11,091 nucleotides of DNA from JANNSX01 sp031403155 (GTDB lineage Bacteria; Pseudomonadota; Alphaproteobacteria; Rhizobiales; Hyphomicrobiaceae). How positions within the stretch are numbered: the first letter of the stretch is position 1; the number at the start of each line of letters is the position of its first letter. A program made the translations under genes and the position numbers. The stretch lies in NCBI GenBank assembly GCA_031403155.1, contig JANNSX010000324.1, positions 1 to 11,091 of the forward strand, in the 5' to 3' direction. This document shows positions 7,153 through 11,091 of this stretch, piece after piece. A model generated the notes under the pieces. It was not told the origin of the DNA. It did no database searches and saw only the letters and a program-made list of their open reading frames with translations.

Positions 7153-7738
7153 GGCGCATCTTCCTATTCAGTATCGCCTCGACATACCCCTCGACGAGGG
7201 CAACCGCTTGCTTGGTGTCCGGCGTCTCGTCGCCAAGCGCGCATCTGAGATAAATACCGTCGATCAGCGCCGCGATGCCGCGCGCGGTTTCAATCGCCTT
7301 GGCGCGAGGCATGAGCTCAGTCAGCGCGTGCACGAGTGTCGAGTGCAGCCGCGCCGTGTAGACGCGATGCAGCCGCTTGGCGCCCGGCGACGCCTGCGCC
7401 ATCGCGTAGAAGACAAGCCACGACGACATCGCCGCCGGCTGCAACTGATCGGCCGTGAAGGAGCCGTGGATGATCGCGGTCAAGCGCGCTCGGGGAGTCT
7501 TTGCGGTGCGCAACCGCCGCCGCACATGGCTCGCGAACACGCCCATCAGATGCCGCATGGTCGCGACGATGAGATCGTCCTTGCCGCCGAAGTAGTGATG
7601 CGCGAGGGCGGAAGAGACACCCGCGCGCCGGGCGATCTGCCCGACCGTCACGTCGAGCGAGCCGGTCGCGTGAATGGCCTCGATGGTGGCCTCGACCAGC
7701 TCCAAGCGGCGCTGCTGCTCCATCCCGCGGCGGGGCAT
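7145..7738 (-). CDS. betI: TetR-family repressor, BetI-like
   Basis: The 197-residue protein matches BetI in length (195 in E. coli) and along its sequence. The N-terminus MPRRGMEQQRR parallels MPKLGMQSIRR, the helix-turn-helix is at about 31-50 (IARRAGVSSALAHHYF), and the ligand domain contains AAMSSWLVFYA and GIAALIDGIYLRCAL, equivalent to AAMKAWLAFWA and GLAALIDGLWLRAAL. BetI represses the bet genes and is released by choline. The ATG has AAGGA seven bases upstream. It is the first gene of the unit betI-betA-methyltransferase, with a palindromic operator candidate at 7785-7800 suggesting autoregulation. The assignment to BetI rather than a generic TetR is good but not certain. Confidence 0.88.
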   Translation of the reverse strand: MPRRGMEQQRRLELVEATIEAIHATGSLDVTVGQIARRAGVSSALAHHYFGGKDDLIVATMRHLMGVFASHVRRRLRTAKTPRARLTAIIHGSFTADQLQPAAMSSWLVFYAMAQASPGAKRLHRVYTARLHSTLVHALTELMPRAKAIETARGIAALIDGIYLRCALGDETPDTKQAVALVEGYVEAILNRKMRRG

Positions 7739-7772
7739 CGGGGGATCCTTCGAAAAACGTCCAGAGGAGCCT

Positions 7773-7800
7773 AACCTAACTTGATTGACTGATCAGTCAA
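7773..7800 (-). promoter_or_regulatory. Probable betI operator and overlapping promoter
   Basis: TTGACTGATCAGTCAA (7785-7800) is a perfect 16-bp palindrome 46 bp upstream of the betI ATG. It is the expected size and place for a TetR dimer site. On the minus strand its first half supplies TTGACT, a good -35 match. TAGGTT follows 16 nt later (7778-7773) as a weak -10. Binding there would block the promoter. The operator is well supported; the -10 is tentative. Confidence 0.75.
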
Positions 7801-7835
7801 CAACGCAGGGGCGGTTTGGCTGCGGGCGAGTGATG

Positions 7836-7914
7836 AGGCAGTAGGTAGAAAGGCAGTAGGCACTTGGGCAATCGGGGCAATCAGGTCGCAAAGCAGCCGG
7901 GCAATCAGGCCGCA
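7836..7914. repeat. Second patch of degenerate GGC-rich short repeats
   Basis: The block reads GGCAGTA, GGTAGAA, A, GGCAGTA, GGCACTT, then GGGCAATC-type units. GGGCAATCAGGTCGCA (7875-7890) recurs as GGGCAATCAGGCCGCA (7899-7914), a 16-bp direct repeat with one mismatch and a period of 24. On the opposite strand, GCCCAAGTGCCTACTGCC closely matches GCCAAGTGCCTAGTGCC at 118-134. The rest of the 7801-8069 gap between betI and holC shows no convincing gene or clear promoter. Confidence 0.75.
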
Positions 7915-8069
7915 GGCCGTGGCGGTATCGGGCGCCTTCCGATCCGGGGCTCGCGGAGGCGCGCGTCCCGCGCGTTATTGTGCGCCACGCCGCCGACGGC
8001 CTCATGCCGCCTTGTGATCCCTCCCGCGATAACGGATGCTCGCGCTCGGGAAAACATCATCGAGCCGCC

Positions 8070-8519
8070 ATGCCCGCCGAAGTCCTCTTCTACCAGCTCG
8101 ACCGCCAGCCGCTGGAGCGCGTGCTGCCGCAGCTCCTCGAGCGCACGCTCGAGCGGGGTTGGCGCGCCGTTGTGCAGGTGGGCTCGGAGGAACGGGCGGA
8201 CGCGCTCGACACGGAGTTGTGGACCTATGACGAGGCGAGTTTCCTGCCGCACGGCACGGCGCGCGCGGGCGACATCGCGCGCCAGCCCATCCTCATCACC
8301 ACCGCCGAGGACAATCCCAACGGCGCCACCGTGCGCTTCCTCGTCGATGGCGCATCGCTCGAGGACTTAGGCGGCTACACGCGCATCGTCCACATGTTCG
8401 AAACCAGCGATGACGCGCTGGCGCGTGCGCGCAGCGAATGGAAGCGGGCAAAGGACCAAGGCTGCGAAGTCACCTATTGGCAGCAGGACCAGGCCGGACG
8501 CTGGGTGAAGAAGGCATGA
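8070..8519 (+). CDS. holC: DNA polymerase III chi subunit
   Basis: HolC (chi) is part of the clamp-loader accessory chi-psi pair and links the polymerase to single-strand-binding protein during replication. The 149-residue length fits. Family features are the opening EVLFYQLDRQPLERVLPQLL (4-23), a cysteine-free core with VQVGSEERADALDTELWTYD (35-54), the characteristic SFLPHG (57-62), QPILIT (72-77), and the C-terminal VTYWQQDQAGRWVKKA. The ATG at 8070 gives the family N-terminus; earlier in-frame starts would add a 30-residue tail unlike the family. The ribosome site is weak. The stop overlaps the next start by 4 nt (ATGA). In many alphaproteobacteria I would expect pepA upstream, and it is not present here. 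Confidence 0.92.
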   Translation: MPAEVLFYQLDRQPLERVLPQLLERTLERGWRAVVQVGSEERADALDTELWTYDEASFLPHGTARAGDIARQPILITTAEDNPNGATVRFLVDGASLEDLGGYTRIVHMFETSDDALARARSEWKRAKDQGCEVTYWQQDQAGRWVKKA

Positions 8520-9130
8520 GCGACAACCCATCGGAAGCCCTCGTCCGGTTCGAGGAGATCTATCGCAACGCCCATGGCGATGCGGCCGGTGTCCCCTGGG
8601 CCGACAAGGCGCCGCGCGCAAAGCTGGCTGATTTTCTCGACGCAAATCCAGGCAGCGGCCGCACGGCCATCGATGTTGGCTGCGGGCTCGGCGACAATGC
8701 CGCGCTCATTGCGGAAGCCGGCTACCGTGTAACGGCCTTCGATCTCTCGCCGACGGCGGCGGCTTGGGCACAGAAGCGCCAAGCCGGCAAGGGCATCGAT
8801 TTCCAAGTGGGCGATATCTTTCGACTGCCCGAAGCCTGGCAAGGCCACTTCGACCTGGTGCATGAGACCTACAATCTGCAGGCCCTGCCGCTCGAGGTGC
8901 GGGCGGAGGCGGCGCGCGCGATTGCCGGATTGGTTGCACAGGGCGGCACGCTGCTGGTGCTCGCCCGCCAGCGCAACACGGGCGAGATGGTCGAGGGGCC
9001 GCCCATCCCGGTCACGCTTGATGATCTCGCAGTGTTCGAGACGGCGAGCCTCGTTCTCGTAAACCAGGAGCTGTTCGACGACGAGCGCCAGATCCGGCAC
9101 GTCAAGGCCATCTACCGGCGATCGGGATAA
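8516..9130 (+). CDS. Class I SAM-dependent methyltransferase
   Basis: The 204-residue protein has the Rossmann-fold methyltransferase motifs: motif I AIDVGCGLGDNA (51-62), the acidic end of strand 2 in VTAFDLSP (72-79), VGDIFRLP (98-105) and FDLVHETYNLQALP (112-125). The N-terminal PWADKAPRAKLADFL resembles small thiopurine/tellurite-type methyltransferases, but the substrate cannot be read from the sequence. The ATG start shares ATGA with the holC stop, so translation is probably coupled. fetA follows after 19 nt. The company of fetAB does not reveal the target. Confidence 0.88.
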   Translation: MSDNPSEALVRFEEIYRNAHGDAAGVPWADKAPRAKLADFLDANPGSGRTAIDVGCGLGDNAALIAEAGYRVTAFDLSPTAAAWAQKRQAGKGIDFQVGDIFRLPEAWQGHFDLVHETYNLQALPLEVRAEAARAIAGLVAQGGTLLVLARQRNTGEMVEGPPIPVTLDDLAVFETASLVLVNQELFDDERQIRHVKAIYRRSG

Positions 9131-9149
9131 GAGGACGCAGCGGGGAAAC

Positions 9150-9821
9150 GTGCTCAAGGTCGATCACTTACGCGTAGGCGCGCTGTCGCCGGTGAGCTTT
9201 GCGCTCGCCTCCGGCCAGTGCCTCGCCGTGACCGGCGCATCCGGCTCCGGCAAGACACGGCTGCTCCGCGCGCTCGCCGATCTCGATCCGGCCGAAGGCA
9301 CCGTGATGCTCGAGGGGGCCGAGCGGGGCGAGATGACCGGACCGGAGTGGCGCCGGCTCGTCCGCTACGTCTCCGCCGAGCCGGGCTGGTGGGCGCCGAC
9401 GCCGCGTCCGCACTTTCCGCCCGATATCGAGGCCGTGACGCCGATCGTGGAGGCGCTCGGCCTTTCCCGCGAGACACTCGACCGGCCGGTCGCAGAACTG
9501 TCGACCGGCGAGCGCTCGCGGCTCGGCCTCATCCGCGCCATTTGCGGTAAGCCCAAGGTGCTGCTTATCGACGAGCCGCTCGCCGGCCTCGACAGGGAGG
9601 CGGTGGCCCGCGTCGAGGCGCTGATCGGCGCCGAGCTCGACCTCGGCCGGATCGTCGTGCTGGTCTCGCATCAGGCAACCGCACTCCTGCGCCGCGCCCG
9701 CGCCGAGCTGCACATCGAGGCGGGCACCTTCCGGCTGACTCAACTCGCCCGGCCGCCGGCGTCACCGCAAATTTCCTGGAGCGAGAACGGCACCGGGCTC
9801 GCCGGGAGGGGCCCGCGATGA
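9150..9821 (+). CDS. fetA: ABC transporter ATP-binding protein, FetA-like
   Basis: This is the ATPase subunit paired with FetB. In E. coli, FetAB exports iron and protects against oxidative stress. The 223-residue protein shows Walker A GASGSGKT (29-36), signature LSTGE (117-121, a variant of LSGGE), Walker B VLLIDE (137-142), D-loop AGLD (145-148) and switch His174 in VSHQ. The Q-loop region reads VSAEPGWW (74-81) and has no glutamine, unlike E. coli FetA (CAQTP). A tail of about 25 residues, rich in Pro and Gly, follows the core. It starts at GTG, with GGGGAA just upstream, and overlaps fetB by 4 nt. The identification rests strongly on the adjacent UPF0014 permease. Confidence 0.88.
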   Translation: MLKVDHLRVGALSPVSFALASGQCLAVTGASGSGKTRLLRALADLDPAEGTVMLEGAERGEMTGPEWRRLVRYVSAEPGWWAPTPRPHFPPDIEAVTPIVEALGLSRETLDRPVAELSTGERSRLGLIRAICGKPKVLLIDEPLAGLDREAVARVEALIGAELDLGRIVVLVSHQATALLRRARAELHIEAGTFRLTQLARPPASPQISWSENGTGLAGRGPR

Positions 9822-10624
9822 GTGCGCAACCGATTGGCATTCTGGAGTTGGCGATCGCAGCGCTTCTGTTGCTGCTCAACGCGGCGCTTTCGATTGCCTT
9901 CAACTTGGGCCTCGAGAAAAAGCTCGCCATCGCCGCTGTCCGTATGCTCGCTCAGCTCGCGCTCGCGGGTCTCGTCTTGAGCTTCGTGCTCCGGCAATCC
10001 TCGATTCCGCTGACGATCCTCGTGGTCCTCGTCATGGGCGCGGTCGCGGCCTACGAGCTGATGAGCCGGCCGGCGCATCGTCCGGAGGGCTGGTGGGCCG
10101 TTGGCCTCGGCGGCGGCACGCTCCTCCTTATCGGCCTGCTCGCCACGCTGTTTACAGTCGGGGGGATCATCCGTCCGGCCCCTTGGTATGACGCGCGCTA
10201 CCTCCTGCCGATCCTCGGCATGGAGCTCGGCAACGTGCTGACCGCCATGAGCCTCACCTTCGACGCGCTGACGACGGCGGCATTTCGCGAGCGGCGCTCG
10301 ATCGAAGCGCGGCTCGCCGAAGGCGGCACGCGCTTCGAAGCCCTTGAGAGCGTGCTCACCGACGCGTTGAGGAGCGGCACCATGCCCATCTTGAACACCA
10401 TGGCGGTGGCTGGCGTCGTATCGCTCCCTGGCATGATGACGGGCCAGATTCTGGCTGGCGCCGACCCCTTGCAGGCGGCGAAGTATCAGATGCTGATTTT
10501 GCTCGTGCTGGCCGGCGCCTCGACGCTCGGCGTGCTCGCGGCGGGCCTCGGCGGCGTGCTGCTTATGACCGATCCACGGCACCGGTTGAGGCTCGATCGG
10601 TTGGTCGGGAGCGAGGGGAGGTGA
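9818..10624 (+). CDS. fetB: Iron-export permease, UPF0014 family (FetB)
   Basis: This is the membrane partner of FetA. The 268-residue protein has about seven hydrophobic helices, near 7-28, 37-57, 62-80, 94-117, 125-148, 187-213 and 223-250. Family landmarks are NLGLEKKLAIAAVRMLAQL (29-47), MELGNVLTAMSLTFDAL (135-151) and LPGMMTGQILAGADPLQAAKYQ (203-224, shown by its ends LPGMMTGQ and AAKYQ). The ATG lies in the ATGA overlap with fetA and is preceded by a strong GGGAGGGG. It is the last gene of the holC-methyltransferase-fetA-fetB unit. The family is clear; iron as substrate is carried over from E. coli. No convincing terminator follows. Confidence 0.92.
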   Translation: MSAQPIGILELAIAALLLLLNAALSIAFNLGLEKKLAIAAVRMLAQLALAGLVLSFVLRQSSIPLTILVVLVMGAVAAYELMSRPAHRPEGWWAVGLGGGTLLLIGLLATLFTVGGIIRPAPWYDARYLLPILGMELGNVLTAMSLTFDALTTAAFRERRSIEARLAEGGTRFEALESVLTDALRSGTMPILNTMAVAGVVSLPGMMTGQILAGADPLQAAKYQMLILLVLAGASTLGVLAAGLGGVLLMTDPRHRLRLDRLVGSEGR

Positions 10625-10798
10625 GGCGTTAGATTGGGAGGGCCGTTGTGGGGCAAGTGCTGTCGTATCCGCCTCAAGATCGTTCGTAGGCGACTATCTC
10701 GTTTCGAAGTAGTAAATCAAAGTAGCCGTGCCTATTGTTGAAATGCGCAGGCAGACTTTTGTCCGAATGCGGGCGTTTGGTCGCAAGGGGGGTGAGAC

Positions 10799-11091
10799 TT
10801 GTCGTGTTTTGATTTGCCTAGTGGGTTGGCCGACTGCATTGCCGTCGCAAAGCCTTGGATCGAGCTAATCCTCGGGGTGATGGGCATTGGAACGTTCGCG
10901 GTTGTGACGGTGCTCCTGGCGGTCGTGAAGAAATTCAACGATGCGAACGACAGAGCGACCAAAGCATACGATGAAGCGCTGGCCGACAAGCAGAAATCCG
11001 AATTGAGGTTGGATGACACCACGAGACAGCTGGGCGCAGTTCAATATCAATTGACTATGTGTCAGACCGCACGAAGCGGAGATGCAAATGA
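10799..11091 (+). CDS. Small membrane protein with charged helical tail (partial, runs off the window)
   Basis: This frame begins just after an in-frame TGA (10793-10795) and stays open to the window end, giving 97 residues so far. The first start is TTG at 10799, preceded by AAGGGGGG (10785-10792) at a six-base spacing, which makes TTG more credible than later candidates. The product has one hydrophobic segment (about 21-43), then a charged, Ala/Gln/Lys-rich stretch (44-90) likely to be a long helix or coiled coil. There are three cysteines (3, 13, 88). I do not recognise the family. GC content falls here relative to the genes on the left, hinting at acquired DNA. The GGAG at 11078-11081 and ATGA at 11088-11091 could start an overlapping next gene. 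Confidence 0.6.
   Translation, partial: MSCFDLPSGLADCIAVAKPWIELILGVMGIGTFAVVTVLLAVVKKFNDANDRATKAYDEALADKQKSELRLDDTTRQLGAVQYQLTMCQTARSGDAN

Noticed and set aside
5452..7248. A 598-codon open frame on the plus strand opposite betA
   Set aside because: The minus strand encodes an unmistakable GMC oxidoreductase with all its motifs. The plus frame runs past the gene into betI and shows only shadow composition.
7836..7914. Possible CRISPR array
   Set aside because: The repeats are very short and degenerate, without unique spacers of constant length, and no cas gene is nearby.
9740..10582. A 280-codon minus-strand frame opposite fetB
   Set aside because: It is rich in His, Arg, Glu and Gln with no family motif, while the plus strand carries a clear UPF0014 permease.
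10622..10676. TGAGGCG and CGCCTCA as a terminator stem after fetB
   Set aside because: The 7-bp stem has a loop of about 40 nt, includes the stop codon and has no T-run, so it is probably chance.
10732..11022. A minus-strand frame across the right edge
   Set aside because: It lies antisense to the plus-strand frame, which has a better ribosome site and a coherent membrane helix plus charged helix. The minus product is Ser-rich and featureless.

Overview
The window is GC-rich and typical of an alphaproteobacterium, most likely Hyphomicrobiales. Supporting signs are the codon bias, long stop-free antisense frames, a BetI/BetA pair, a FetAB pair, and intergenic palindromes of a kind I associate with that order. 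The genus cannot be fixed from the sequence alone.

Layout from left to right. Bases 1-278 hold no convincing gene. They are filled by a GCC-rich, period-7 degenerate repeat that includes a 27-bp inverted repeat, a 15-bp tandem duplication and a small GC hairpin. A secreted, cysteine-rich parallel beta-helix protein of unknown substrate (279-2408, minus) is divergent from phosphoglycerate kinase (pgk, 2578-3786, plus). Between pgk and the next, convergent gene lies a 457-bp non-coding stretch. It carries two inverted copies of a structured repeat of about 85 bp. The main stem of the two copies differs by four fully compensated base pairs, the clearest non-genic signal in the window.

The minus strand then carries a three-gene unit read from right to left: betI (TetR family), betA (GMC choline dehydrogenase type, overlapping betI by 8 nt with a GTG start) and a folate-binding GcvT/DmdA/LigM-type methyltransferase. 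A perfect 16-bp palindrome upstream of betI is the probable operator. The usual betB and betC are absent. The arrangement suggests alcohol oxidation coupled to tetrahydrofolate-dependent demethylation, but the substrate is not proven.

After a second patch of the heptad-type repeat (7836-7914) comes a plus-strand operon: holC (DNA polymerase III chi), a class I SAM methyltransferase, and fetA-fetB (iron-export ABC pair). Neighbouring genes overlap by 4 nt at two junctions, and the third gap is 19 nt. A lower-GC stretch follows. It contains the start of a small TTG-initiated protein (10799 to the window end) with one membrane helix and a charged, helix-prone tail. A possible overlapping start for another gene sits in the last four bases.
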